NCBI GenBank assembly: GCA_014529385.2
Contig: CM043967.1
Span: 135,171,182-135,231,181, forward strand
Length of the DNA: 60,000 nt
Reading direction: 5' to 3'
Origin: Adiantum capillus-veneris
Taxonomy: Eukaryota; Streptophyta; Polypodiopsida; Polypodiales; Pteridaceae
The notes beneath the pieces were generated by a model. It saw nothing but the letters and a program-made list of their open reading frames with translations. It searched no databases and was not told where the DNA came from. Below, piece by piece: positions 20,548 through 33,248 of this stretch; the stretch's first letter is position 1; each line of letters starts with the position of its first letter. Made by a program: the position numbers and the translations under genes.

Positions 20548-21599
20548 TTTAAGTTCTTTTATAAGCTAGCATTCCATATGTAAGCAGTCAGTAAGAATAA
20601 GAAAATGAATAATTGACCAAAAACGGAGGGTAACTTCCAACGTGCATTGTTTATAATGTAGGAAAGAATTGTTTGGATTAAAATTTTTTGAATTAGGAAA
20701 GATATGATTGATCATCCTTAAGACAGCTTGTCTCAAGACACCTCCGACTCCTTGGTATATTTTGATGATAATGATGGCTTTCCAGCCACGGATAAGTCGG
20801 TTACCCCCATGAACGTTGAGTTCTACTCCGTGTCATGTCTTGATGTTTCTACATAAGTTAAGATAATGTCTTTTATCCTAGGGGAGCCGCTCGGTTGTAT
20901 GGACAACTGGTTTGGTGTATGGGCACCCGGAACCTTGGGTGGGGGTTTATCCACTCCGGATTATGAATAAGGAATGGGTGCCGTTTTTTTTCACCCTTAG
21001 GTGGCCTTGAGACAAGAAGAGTACTGGTCATGGTTATTATGGACAATGTTTTGATTGATAGTACCCTGTCTTAAGTTTAAAGATGTCTGTTTTCTAAAAG
21101 AATGCTTTCAATGCTGTCTTCAAGGAATTACTGTGATGGAACGTTAAAAGAAACCATTATTTTAAATGTTAAAACAATGTGATAGTAAGATAAATGAATC
21201 ATGTGTGAGTGCAAGGTGGTAAGTGGGGATTGACTAAGGTTGTCAATCATGGACGGTGGATCTGATTAGTCAGGTAACTATCCGTCCTTGCGCACTAAAA
21301 CGTTTAGAAAACTTCTTCACTTGGAAGAGGAGTCCACCAGCGGCTGTGCCCTCACATCTGTTAGGGAAAAAAAGCGTTGGTTGAGGATACCTTAGCCCAA
21401 TTGGGACAGCTATACGACCGAAATAGTTTTTTGGAATTTTAATATGTTGTCCCGTTTTCGCTGCGAGACGGGACTAGGTCTTCTTCTAAGGCTATAGACC
21501 CAAGCCATTGTCAATGGTAAAGGTCTATTCCTTGGATTTTTCTTGTTTAGAGACTCTGATTTTTATCAGACCTAGAGACCTGTCAAGGATCCCATCCCG
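20548..21599. other. Spacer without recognised genes
   Basis: No ORF with recognisable similarity. A G/C-richer part (20760-21000 and 21240-21480) has no identified origin. The missing central TNP2 (DDE) coding region is not here. Confidence 0.45.
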
Positions 21600-22504
21600 A
21601 TCTTGGTATTGGCGGGTTGGGGATCTCACAAAAATGTTGCAAAACCTTTTGTGGAATTTTTGTTCCGTGGAGATCTACTCAATATCTCTCGGAGTCACAT
21701 TTCAGACACTTCTCCATGTCTATGTATTCCCCTCTGAAAAGAATGTAGTCTTTAGGACAAGCGTGGATCGAATTGTAATCCATCCCCAAGTTTCGCAAGA
21801 TCCGATTCTTGCTTCCTCTCTGGAATGTGGCATCACATTATCATCTGGCAGTATGTGCTCTTTGAGCAATCTACACAACAAAAAAAATGCAGTACACTTG
21901 TGTAAGGAATCTATCATATCATTATACATCTAGAGTTTTTTATTAAAGTAAACACATTGTAATAGATCACTTGAAAATAGCTGTGATGCTAGTGTCACTC
22001 CATCCAAACTTTGCTTGCATGTTGAGAAGAACCAGGAGCGCCTTCAATCTAGACACACATGCTCCATCATACAATGGCATATCGGCTTCACTTTTCATAT
22101 CATCATAGATAAGCCTTTCTAAATCCATGATCGCTCTCGATTATTTCATCGATCTCGGGATCAAACATTGCCTCGTTGGGAATGTGGTCTGCATGATCAT
22201 CCTTCAAGCTGTCAGAGGCTGCAACTTGTGGCCTCACATATGCTGCTTGACCAAAGCGCCTACGAACACATCTATTGGGTGACAAGATTGTTGCCTGTTG
22301 CCCATCTTCAGAGTTCGATGAGTTATAATTGGCAACAACTCGATCTATAATAGATAGATCAAACTCACCAAATTCGCGAACGTGCTGCAAAGAAATGCGT
22401 CTTGTTCGTCGCACAACATGCTTGCATTGATTACAAGGACATAAGATCCTTGTTGAGAGATAGGTGTTTCGGTTGGACGGCCCCACATCCTCGTCACTAC
22501 TCAT
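21600..22504 (-). pseudogene. CACTA transposase TNP2, N-terminal fragment
   Basis: ATG at 22504. The first 133 codons contain the transposase-associated motif CPCNQCKHVVRRTR (residues 22-35) followed by LQHVREFGEF. The next segment reads PLYDGACVSRLKALLVLLNM and GWSDTSITAIF. An apparent intron (about 21867-21975, ending TTGTGTAG) leads to LLKEHILPDDNVMPHS. A frameshift follows, then NLGMDYNSIHACPKDYILF and CLKCDSERY, then a TGA. Homology stops near 21600. The DDE core is absent. It is the same orientation as the C-terminal fragment at 7317-8260, with T1 between them, so both may come from one element. Confidence 0.75.
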
Positions 22505-22563
22505 AATGAATGTAAAAGCCTTATAACCTGGGCATAAATTTAATCTTCTATTGGCATCCTCCG

Positions 22564-22565
<2 letters not shown>

Positions 22566-22613
<48 letters not shown>
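22566..22613. repeat. (CT)n microsatellite
   Basis: Uninterrupted CT dinucleotides just upstream of the TNP2 start. Confidence 0.97.
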
Positions 22614-22616
<3 letters not shown>

Positions 22617-23479
22617 CACACTTTAAATTACCTCACATTCTCTAGTCATGTCCAATCCCCGCACGCCTCGGTTTAGAGGTGCACGGAGATCAGAACCAGC
22701 GGGTTATAATCTTGTCTTTATTGGTCAATGCTTATATTTGTGGGTGAGAAATCTACACACCCACGTCTACATGATAGTGCATGTAGTGGACAAGACCCCT
22801 TTGCCTCTTCTCTAGCTGTAGCAATTCACAACATCTTAACAACTCTTCACATCAAATCTTTGTTCGAGGGATTACTTAGCACATTACATGTTGGCCTCCA
22901 ATCTGAGTATCATGCCGTTGAAAGCTTTCCAACTTAAGGTCGCATCAGTAGAGAGGAAGAGAGGGATCACATTTGCCTAACTCTAATTTTTTTTCGTAAT
23001 CCTGAAGGTAGACTTTAATATAAAAACTAAATCCAAAATCTAACCTAATTGAACATATGGTGATTCGTGGCTAATTGAATATGGTTAGTGGGTGAGTTAA
23101 TAGGCGTCAGATTCTGATGGGAATATACATATTGTTGTGTAACTAGTGTTTTCTCTTTGGGCAAAGCCTTCATTGACATGCCCTAAAATCTAACATAAAT
23201 CTAATCTAATCTAATCTAATTTTAAAACGAACATAAATCTAAATCTAATTTAATCTTAAACTCAAAATATATAAACCTAAACCTAAATCTTAAATCTTAA
23301 CCTAATCTTAAGTCTAACCTAGGTTTAAATTTAGCATAAATTTTAAATATAAGTTAAATGTAACCTAATTTAATTTTAGATATTAAATTAACCTAATTTT
23401 AATTAAATGTAAATTTAAATCGAACTTAGCCCTAAATCTTAATATAGCATTTCATTTCATATTTTCTCTACTATTTTTA

Positions 23480-23580
23480 TCTCTCTCTCTCTTTGTTTTC
23501 TCACCTTACCTCTCTCTTTTTGTCTTCTCCCCCCCCCTCTCTCTCTCTACCTCCCTCCCTCTTTCTCTTTCTCTTTGTTT

Positions 23581-23622
<42 letters not shown>

Positions 23623-23635
23623 CTCTCTTTGCTTT

Positions 23636-23682
<47 letters not shown>

Positions 23683-23727
23683 CCTCTCTAAATGTGTGTG
23701 TGTATGCATTCTTTGTTTATGCATGTG

Positions 23728-23775
<48 letters not shown>

Positions 23776-23790
23776 GACACAATATGTGTA

Positions 23791-23847
<57 letters not shown>

Positions 23848-23960
23848 AAGAGGGGAAGGGAACATGAGAGAGAGGAGAGGGAAGGAGCATACCTGGCTCT
23901 CCTTCCTCTCCTCATGTGTGTGTGTGGGGAAGAAAGAGAGAGAGAGAGATGGAGAGTGCG
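23480..23960. repeat. Compound CT/TG/GA microsatellite cluster
   Basis: Blocks of (CT)n, (TG)n and (GA)n alternate over nearly 500 bp. The CT and GA blocks at about 23725-23772 and 23809-23843 can pair with each other as an inverted repeat around (TG)n. All ORFs here are low-complexity artefacts. Confidence 0.97.
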
Positions 23961-24207
23961 GATTACCTCTTTCGCTTGATCGTTGAAAACTCAGATCTAA
24001 GATCTGCGTTTTTGACGCTCTTAGTTTATTTTTTACCCCTGTCGGCGTTGCTATGAGCGTTACTATGGGCGGCGCTATAGGCGTCGCTATGCAACAAAGA
24101 AAATAGCGACGCCTATAGAGATGCTCATAGCAACATCATGGATTTTCACTTTTGAGTGTCGCACTACGAGCGTTGCTAAATTGAAGTACCTCTTGTAGTG
24201 TCATACT

Positions 24208-25440
24208 TTAAAAGGATGTCATCACCTTTTGGAACCAATTATTCCAATTGGTAATAGGTGAAGATTTTAGCCAATAGTTCTCTATTACCTTGGGTGCCTC
24301 ATCGAGTTGCAAGGTTGGTAAGGTACTCTCCCATGAACAAACTTGAAGTAGTGCATCAGGTAATAATTGAACAATTGGAGGTGTCGAATCTTTTGTAGCT
24401 TCATGGAGGCTGCCTACGGTCGGTGGAGGTTGTGTAGAAGCTTTTACCTCTATGGATGCATTACATGAGGAGCTAGAAGCTTCATGGAACTCCCCCTTTT
24501 CTGAGCTAAGCCAAATAGATTGGTTTTGCCTTGGAACCCAAACTAGCTCTGGAATAGGTGTGTAGCATTCTGTGATCTTTCCCTTCCCACGATCTTCCAT
24601 CGTCTTTGAATTGCAAGGTTTGACTCACATTGTTTTGTAGTGGATAGGGGAGGACACGATTTACATTTAGGTACCCAAATTCGATCATTTCCATCATAGT
24701 AGCCTTGGCCTTCTAATAGTTGTTTGGGAATCCAGCATGATTTGGTTTTCACGTTCTTAACCTGAGTGGACACCTTCCTTCGAGGTTTCCTTTGTGAATT
24801 AACTTGAACCATAGGGGAGTCTGATAACGATACCTTGGGGACCCATTGATATGTACCCTTGGTGGGATCACATGGAGCCTTTGATGTAGCACCGTCTATC
24901 GTAGTCGTGGAAGTGGAAGCTTTAGAGGGTTGGGCTACAAGCAAGGATGCTGTGACTTTTTGGATTGGCAATATTTTGTTATTTTTTGTGTTATGAATTA
25001 GATGTGAGATTCCAGGTGTTATTCCTTGAGCCGTAGGGCCATGAGTTGGTTTTTGCATCGTGATACTCCCAATCGATATTACATTTGACTGCAGACATCC
25101 ATTTGCACCCCAGGTTTATATTACCCTCCATAGTACCAACATGCATGACCAAAAATCTTTGAACCATGACTCCATTGTCATAAATAATAGGAGTGTGTAG
25201 GATTCCAAAAATAGTGGTCTTCTTCTTATTGACACCCTTGACTTGGATGGTGCTTGTGGATAGGGGTGGTTTTCCTAGCTGACACCAAACTCCATAGCAA
25301 AACAAATTATGTTGAGCTCCTTTATCCGATAATGCGGTATATAGTACTCTCCCATAGATGTTATTTAGTTCAATTGGATATCATAGAGGTGGCTCAGATT
25401 CCAATGAATCACCATCAATGTCTTCAAAAAATGCTTCCAT
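24208..25440 (-). pseudogene. T2 C-terminal extension: retropepsin-like domain and WVPK tail
   Basis: Follows the T2 integrase end in the same frame. The linker reads ESEPPL, then TGA (CGA in the relative at 3566-4697), then the retropepsin fold. Its active-site triad is DKGA near 25330 instead of DTGA, so it is catalytically dead. The conserved KWM block follows near 25105. After frameshifts the tail shows WVPK (about 24838), WIPK (24733), WVPK (24672) and WVPR (24538), and ends VMTSF at 24208. The sequence ends 10 bp later at the CACTA terminus, so the polypurine tract and LTR are missing. Confidence 0.65.
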
Positions 25441-25458
25441 GATTCCCAGATTAGCCTC

Positions 25459-27965
25459 TCATTGGCGTCTAAGACGTTGTTGTCTTTTTGGAGCGTCAAC
25501 TCTTGCTTGGATCTTTTTAAGCTCTACCTGTTCTTTGGTTGCTTTCCTTTGATGGATGGCTTGTAACTCTTCCTGGCTTAAAGGATCATAGTACATTTTG
25601 AATTTACTCCCATTGAGGAATCCAATGGTTTCAACTCCATCTAGAGTCTCCACACGAATGGTACCTTGCGGGGTAATTTCTCACACTCGATATAATCCTT
25701 TTCGTGCATATTTCAACTTTTTCTTTTTGTTACGCACTCAATACATAAGGACTTTATCACCAACATTGATATCTTTGTTCTTTAGATGATGGTCAAACTA
25801 TTTCTTTCTTTTATCTTTCTCCACAAGTGCATTTTGCACAACCAATTGTCTTTCTTCATCTAACCTCTCAAGGATGTATAAGCGCTCAACTAAAGGGTTA
25901 CAATCCCTACCTTCTTGTGAAGCTACCCACAAACTACGAATTACAACTCCCATGGCGTAACTGCTTCTTGGCCATATACCATTTTGAATGGTGTACAATT
26001 AATAGCCACTTTGTAAGAAGTACGATAAGCCCATAGAGCCGATGTAAGCTTTAACTCCCAATTTGTACAATGAGCCTCAATTGTCTTTGTCAAAATGGAC
26101 ATGAGAGTTTTGTTGGTACTCTCAGCTTGGCCATTTGCTTGTGGATAATAAGGTGTAGACTTGTGGTGGGATATCATAAAGTCTGATGTGAGTTCTTTTA
26201 TCACTTCATTTATAAAATGGATTCCATTGTCACTCACAAGTTCAAAAGGGCATCCAAAAAGTGTGATAATGTTCTCAAAGAGAAAATTAGCTGTTGTCTT
26301 TGCATCAGCTTTTCGTGCTGCTTTTGCTTCAACCCATTTGGTCGCATAATCAGTAGTTACAATAATATATCGCAATTGAGTGTTACGTGCAGCCGAACTA
26401 ATCGGATCTACAAAGTCTAAGCTACAAATTTTCAAATGGTTGGGCAACCTTGATGGGATGTAGAAGCATCTTATCCCTCTTTGTGGCTTCTTAAAGCGTT
26501 GGCATTCATCACATCCCTTCGCAAAAAATGATGCATCCTTGAATAAGCTAGGCCACCAATAGCCTGATTGCAACTCCTTTCTAGCTGTTAGTTCCCCTGA
26601 AAAATGTCCTCCGGCTATACCCATGTGGGATTCTTTTAGTATGTATAAATACTCATCCTCATGGGCACAACGTCTAAGAATATTCGTCCTTTCCTAGCCT
26701 GTAGAGAGTTCCTGCAATGAGAGAGTAAGGGTCACATTCTTTTAACGGTTTTTGAGCTATGTCCTTACAAAGCTCTTTGGGTGCAAAACTATTAACTAAA
26801 AAGTTCACAATTTTTTCACTTCATTCATGCATGGTCTGGACTAGAAATAAGGAAGTATGGGGCAATTCATCATCGACTCCAGTAGGGGCTTCACCATTGG
26901 GTATGCGAGACAAATGATCCGCCATGATATGTCTTTTACCAGGTCTCACCACAACCGTAAAATCAAACTCCAGGAGACTTAACAACCATCATGTAATTCT
27001 TCCCGTGGAACAAGGTTTATTTACTAGATACAACAAGGCTTGATGATCCACATAGAAAACAAACTTGTTGGCAAGAAGGTAGTAGCAAAATTTCTTCACT
27101 GTGTAAATCATAGCTAAACCTTCCCCCTCTGTAGTGGTGTAGTTTCTCTCGGCGTCATTCAATTGACGACTTGCGAAGCTACTGGGGTAGTCCAATTTAT
27201 GTTCTCATGCTAAGCTAGAACACACCCAGTAGAAAAGTTTGACGCATCAATATGCACATGGAAAATTATATTCCAATTGGGCACTCGTAGAATGGGAGTG
27301 CTTGTCAAGGTCTTTTTCAATGACTCATAAGCATGGCCACACTCCGCGGTCCAGTGGAACTCAATAAGAAGCTTGTACAAAGGACGAGCTATCTCCGCAA
27401 ACTTTAAAATAAACCATCGGTAATAACCAGCATGGCCCATGAACCTTTGAACTCCTTTATAGTTTGTAGGTGGTGGCAATTTAGCAATGGCTTTAATTTT
27501 TCTGTCATCTGTGGAAATCCCATTTTTGGACACTATATGCCCTAAAGTGACTCCATTTTTAACCCAAAAATGGCATTTGAAAGGGTTTAAGGAGATGCGA
27601 TACAATATACACTTCTCAAAAACTTTTCGTAAGCATGATAGATGTTATTTCCAAGAGGAATAACCACAAAGGCCATCTAAGAAAGCTTCGCAAAACTCCC
27701 TCAAATATTCTCTAAAAGCACTGTTTATTAATCTTTGAAAGGTAGCAGGGGCATTGGTTAAGCCAAAATCCATAACACAAAATACGAACACTCCAAATTT
27801 GGTTCTCAAAGCCGTTGTAGCTTGGTCCTCTAGTGCAATTGTGATTTGATTGTATCCAGAGTAACCATCTAAAAAGCTATAAGCTTCATTTCCTGCAACT
27901 CTTTCAAGCACATATTTTGAATATGGCAAGGGGTAATGGTACCTCCTAGTAGTGGTGTCAGGCAT
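25459..27965 (-). pseudogene. T2 Ty3/gypsy Pol remnant: RT, RNase H, integrase
   Basis: Reverse transcriptase (27965-27645: YPLPYSKYVLERVAG, FGLTNAPATFQRL) has FLDG where the YxDD box should be, so it is inactive. The thumb and first RNase H residues follow (27605-27210, HIDASNFSTGCVLA), then RNase H (27195-26989, TTTEGEGLAMIYTVKKF). Integrase (26624-25941) shows the zinc-binding AGGHF and CDECQ, and the DDE residues in LDFVDP, SDNGIHF and GQAEST. A frameshift precedes the GPY/F-like end (25760-25459, LDGVETIGFLNG). Several stops and frameshifts separate the blocks. The 5' end is cut near 27965, so gag is missing. Confidence 0.85.
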
Positions 27966-29489
27966 TTTTTGGGTGAAAATAAAGTCACTGATCTATGCTA
28001 AAAAGCTTGCCCACTAGCCTCGAGTACATATGTGTACATAATGCTTTGAGTCTCAAGAGTGCTCTTGTAAAAATTCATGTACAAAGGCTTGGTTTCGCTA
28101 AGTTATTTTCTGGATTTTTGGCTTGGTTGAACTTTCAAAAGATGGTTTTCAATGAGCATTTTCAGTTGTGCTTGATAGCCTGTGAATTGAACTCATACAT
28201 CATGAGTTACATGCATTTGAAGTGGCGGTTCCTTACTTAGAAAGTGGTTGTGGATGCATGCGAGGAAAGGCAAGTGGGACGATTTAATGAATTTAATTAT
28301 CAATGATATGATTGAGGATTTTTGGAGATAGCCAAAGTGATAAGCTCCGAGCCCTGCTTTACGCCGTTACGCATTTGACACTTGGAGTCTTTCGCCATGC
28401 CTCCGCCAAGATTTCTCGGCGTGGGGAGCAAAACAGAAAATTGGTGTGCTTAGGTGGGGAGGTGGGAGGATGGTGCCAAGTGGCAATGGATTAATCCCAC
28501 GTGGGGGGAGCAAGTGGAAAATGGGGGGTATAAGGGGGGGAGTGAGTACCCCCTAAGGTTGAATCAAAGGGGGTAATGGAGCTCTCTTGCCTTGCCCATG
28601 GGGGCTCGTGGACTTTGGGGGAGGAGAGGGCACCCATTCTCAGGTCACACACCCTGCCTAGGCACTTGGTTAAGGTTTTGGTCCCCTGGACACTTCCTCC
28701 TACCCCTTTCCTTGGTCAAAAAGTGACCGACATGCCCACTTTACCCAAATAAGGCCCAAAATGAGCCAATTAAAAGGGGCCTACAAGGAGAGTCATGTCG
28801 GCTAAGTGGAGAGAGGAAATCCCTTGGGATAAGAGCCAAAAAAGTCTCCTTTTTAATAGCTGCAATTCTCTGCACACTCTTTTGGCTTACAGAGACTAGG
28901 TTTTCTGGAGCTTTTGAGAGATACCCCATCTTTGAAAGCTTATAACTCTCTCATCTGTTGTTGGAATCAAGCATATGGTTACTCTACGGAGGTCTACATG
29001 ACAAAATATTTGTCTTTATGGTCTCGGATTTTAGTAATTTTAATTATGATTTAGGTTAGAGCTGTTTCTCACCCGACTTTACAGGTGTTCGACATAGGTG
29101 TTTTCTGTAGCTTTATGGTGTTTCTTTCCAATGGTGTGGAGTTTGCAAGGCTATAGAGGTTCTCATTTTCCTTCTTGTTTGAATGCTACCATCATTTTGG
29201 TGCCCCCGTGGAGGAGAAAGTGCTCCCATGCTCCAATTTCTATGAAATATGTCTATTCTGTAGGCAGTGAATGTAAAAGGGATGTGGGTCCTTATGGACA
29301 ACCACCTATGTATGTGCAAATTGTGGACAACACTTGAGGCGGTCGCATAATTGGATTGTAGCCTTCGGAGGTTCGTGTGGTTTTGTGAAGCCCCCAAGCA
29401 CTGGGGGCCGGGTTATCCAGTGTGAGGTGGATTAGGTATTGGAGCGATCCATCGACATCCCTTGAGCTTTCGACATCACATGTGTTTTT
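27966..29489 (+). other. Noncoding stretch, probable 5' LTR and leader of T3
   Basis: No gene seen. G-rich patches occur around 28480-28640. The stretch leads directly into the gag of T3 on the plus strand, so it should contain that element's LTR and leader, but I could not place LTR ends or a primer-binding site. It does not resemble the T1 LTR. Confidence 0.4.
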
Positions 29490-31083
29490 GTGGCAATCAA
29501 ACGTGGCATACAAGTTTCCAAAGTTTCATGGATTGCCTAATGAAAATGCACAGATGTTTATTGAAAAGTTGGAAGTCAATTGCTTACAGCAAAATTAACT
29601 AGACCAAGCTATATTATTGTGGCTGCTGCAATATAGTTGTAGGATGAGGCAAAAGTTTGGTTACACAATTTTGAGGAGTTGATGCAGGCACAAAATCTAG
29701 GGGTAATTTTGGATTACAATCGTGTGAAGCAGGATTTCTTGGCACACTATAGATACATTGAAGTACTTGATGAAGTTTGGCATGAAATTCTAGGGTACAC
29801 TCAGAGGGCTAATCAAAGTGTTGATGATTTTGTCATGCAGTTCACCCGTTTTTATGGGATAAATGGGCCCGGGCTTTGGGAAACAAGATCCCTCCGTCCA
29901 TGTTAAAGAAGGACCATTTTGTGGCAAACCTAAAAGAAATTCTGAAGTTTTGAGCTGAAAAGACCCATCACCTTCGAGGAGGTAGTCGCCATTGCCAAAG
30001 AGAAAGAATGGAAAGCTCAAAGGCTTAATGAATATAGGAAAGTGGTGCCTGAGCAAAATAATGGTAGCCAAAAGGAGGAGAATCAGGTAGAAGCTGGAGG
30101 CCAACCTGTTCAAAGGGATGCTAATACTGAACAGTTATAATGAAATATGCGAGACATGATGACCATGATGCAGGAATTACGACTTAGTGTTCTTGATGGT
30201 GGAGGTGGTCGTGGTCGTGGACGTGGTAGAGGAATGGCTAAGGCATGTGAAGCTCAGCCTAATAAAAATGTTGGCCATGGAAAAGGTAGTTTTGAGCCAC
30301 AAAGGAGGTTCATCCCCACTTGTTATAATAATTGCTGTTAACTTGGTCATGTTAGCACTTATTGTTCAAAGTCAACAAGGATGGGAGGGGATATGTTTCC
30401 ACTTCCTCGACAGATTCCTAATAGAGCTAATGATTATGCATTGGATATACCGGGAGATCAAGGTACTGTGAAAAGAAAATCAAGCCTCAACCTCTGGTGG
30501 TCATGTGGGTATTGTGCGAGTAAAAAAGAAAGCAGCAGATGTGCTGCTAGTAGGCAAAAGAGAGAGGGAAGGCTATGCAGCACCAGGGCCTAGCAAAAAT
30601 AAAGGGAAGGAGAAAGAGGTTGAATATGCGAAAGCCAAGACAAAGATAAAGCCTCGCAGACGATTTGAAGTGGCAGATTTACCTTTGGGAGAAGGCCAAA
30701 CAGCTTACAGTTTAAAGGAAGACCTGATTGGGAGGAAAGTGGGTTGTACTTTTGGATAGTTGATGAATATGGTGCCCAAATTTAAAAGGTAGTGGAAATC
30801 ATTAGTGAATTCAGAAAAAGAGCCAAAACATGGACAAGTTAGAGTGTTGCTGTGGGAGAGTTACCCGACATCTGTCCTGTGTTGAACGCTTGGCACAAAG
30901 GTGTAGGCATGGGAGAAGCCTACATTGATGGAGGTGCTCTAGGTTGTGTGATCATAGAGTCATGTGTCGAGAGACTGGGTCTCATTACATGCGGAAGCTC
31001 TGGGTTTTGGATTAAACTAGCAAAACATGCCAAAGTGAAATGTTTGGAAATGATCAAGAATTTGGAAGTCGAAGTCTTAACGT
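29490..31083 (+). pseudogene. T3 Tat-like gypsy: gag and first part of protease
   Basis: Broken capsid-like gag starts around 29505 (YKFPKFHGLPNENAQ) and continues 29679-29870 (DYNRVKQDFLAHYRY). A Gly-Arg run follows (30205-30235). The zinc knuckle reads CYNNCC, TAA, LGHVSTYC (30318-30360), so it carries a stop where Gln is expected. A T1-like linker follows (RRRFEVADLPLGEG, 30650-30690), then the protease start YIDGGALGCVIIE (30920-30960) with DGGA as in T1. The frame shifts several times. The protease is cut at 31083 by insertion of T4 and continues at 37372. Confidence 0.8.
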
Positions 31084-33107
31084 TGGAGAGGGGAATAAGG
31101 AACACACCCACCACACAAAATACTTGCCTCTCTATAGCCCAGGGATTCCACAGCACCCCTAACCTCTCAACAAACACCTTCAAATTGGCTTATTTGCACT
31201 AACAACTCTGCTTTAGCATACAAAACAACTACCTCACACCTTGCAAAAAACACCCACAGCACAAATGCACCCACACTGCTCAACTCACCCTTTCCGACTC
31301 ACAAAAAACTACTAATCTGCCCTCTTGGTGGCACCTTTCGAGCCGCAGGCAAACCCTTTTGCAAGCAATGACCAATACACGAAGAGCGAGAGAAGAGGAG
31401 GGGATGGGGAGAAGCAACACAAGAGATTGGGGCAAAACAAGTGGTATTATTGCATAGGGAGTAGTACAACCAACGTATGCAGCTTCAATGGCAAGCTTGG
31501 CAACACACAAGCTTCAAGCCTTCACTTACTCACACAGGCAAAAAAGCCAACCTGGTCAAAAGACCCTCAAAAATGAACAAAAACCTCCTTTTATAGGGGT
31601 GTGCCTAAGAGTCCCAAAAAAGAAAAATGGGGTCACCTTCCATGTCGTGCACTTCATTTGGAGTTCTTTTTAGCATTTGATTGCATTGCCAACACTTGGC
31701 CTAGTTTATTTTTGGACACCTTTGTATGCTTCACCTCTTGTCCTTATCCCTTCCATTTTGGCCGCCCGGACTTCCCTCTTCTTGGCCTTTGAGTGCCCCT
31801 AGCCTTGTTCTTCAATTGCCCTTGTAGGCTTTGCAGTGGGACCCCTCCCCCTTGTTGATGCAATAGTGATGTCGCTATTGGGGGGGGGGGGGGGTACAAC
31901 CCATTCCTCTCAAAAAACTTGGCCCCTTGCGGGCGCGGGCACCGCCCCTACTTCCTGCCACGTCATCACTGAACGAAACCACCGCGGGCGCCACCGCCGC
32001 CCCGCCTCGCAGGCTCACTTCAAAACTGTCACCAACCACCGTCAACAACGGCCACAACAGCGCCCAAGCGCTCGCGCCATAGCCACACTCAAGTGGAGCT
32101 CCCATCCACCTTTTGGATGCTATTGAGGAGTCCACGCCCTGGATGATTTACTGCACCTCCGGCTTCTTTCCTTGCGCATGTGGGTTTTCACCCCCGGCCA
32201 CGTGTCATCGCCATACGCCTCAAGCCTCAAGGCCTTCAAAAATAAGCAAAACCCCATTATTTTTTTAACACAAAACTCTTTTCAGCCTGCCTTTGCCTGG
32301 CTCCCATTTTCTGCTCCCACCTTCTATTGCCAAGCTGTAACCACTGACGGAAATGCCACTTTCCTGGCTCCAACCACACCCTTGGTCTCTGCATTTTGAC
32401 TCCTCAACATCCTCGAACCAAGGCTCTCAAAAAGTGAAAAAATCATCTGCAATCCAATTTGGACAAAGGCACCCTAGCTTCCGACTGCCATAACTCCTTG
32501 CTCCGGACTCCGTTTGGCATGCAGTCTCTTCCTGTTAGCTCCGTATGATGCATACCCAGCTCTAGAACTTTGTCAGGGCTCAAAAGATGCCAGAAGGCAC
32601 ATTCTCCAGCGCAGCCAAGTGGGCTTAGACCCGGCCCCCGGAAAAACTTCAAATGATCATATCTTGCAAACCATGGCTCCGATCCGCAATCCAAAAAGAT
32701 GGGTGGGCTCCATGAATTGAGCTCTACACATCTATACCTCAAGTTCCACCGGATTACATGGCCCCAAGTGCCCTGTCCGGCAAGAATCTACAAACCATTA
32801 AAGCTTCAACCTTCAATAACTTGGGCTCCATAGCTCGGTTTGATGAGCCGTCTGGACCTGTTCCTTTAGCACTTCGAGCTCTTCATTCCTGGACCCAAAG
32901 GCTGATCCTTGCATCTCCTTCACCTGCTACCCCAATTAGCCCCTTATGGAGCCTTCCTTTGCCTATAAGCCGCATCATGCATACACTTCCGCTGCCACCT
33001 GCCATCCCATGATTTTCCTAGCAGCTCCAGTCCTTTGCCATGCTTCTGCTTGCCTGCACACATCCGTCCATGCCACCTTCTAGAGCCGACACGCTTTGGA
33101 TGCACCA
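31084..33107 (-). repeat. T4 3' LTR
   Basis: Partner of 35351-37371, with frequent substitutions (several per 100 bp). It contains a poly(G) run (31879-31892) and an imperfect inverted repeat (CAATAGTGA / TCGCTATTG) just before it. No gene. Confidence 0.92.
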
Positions 33108-33126
33108 TCATTGCCCACCCCCCTGT
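33108..33126 (-). other. T4 polypurine tract
   Basis: Minus strand AACAGGGGGGTGGGCAATGA lies directly before the TGGTGCA start of the 3' LTR. Confidence 0.8.
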
Positions 33127-33248
33127 TGAACATTTATGCTCAACCACAAAAGAGCTTTATTCTCCTATAAACTGCAAAACCTGGCACACACTATGAGAAA
33201 ACTAAAACCATATGTACACTATTTTTATTGCACCCTATTGCCAAACCT

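Larger units (their letters stand above)
22505..24198 (-). mobile_element. CACTA element 5' end with terminus and subterminal repeats
   Basis: On the minus strand the element starts at 24198 with CACTACAAGAGG, the signature terminus of CACTA transposons. The next 150 bp hold repeated GCGACGC, GCGTTGCTA and TAGCGACG motifs in both orientations, typical of transposase-binding subterminal repeats. The flank (TCA at 24199-24201) lies within the tail of T2, so the element inserted into T2. The opposite terminus was not found. Between terminus and ORF are simple repeats (23480-23960) and an AT-rich stretch (22980-23470) with many CTAA motifs and no gene. Confidence 0.7.

Noticed and set aside
23493-23979. 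Several overlapping ORFs of about 100 codons
   Set aside because: Low-complexity products of CT, GA and TG repeats on both strands.
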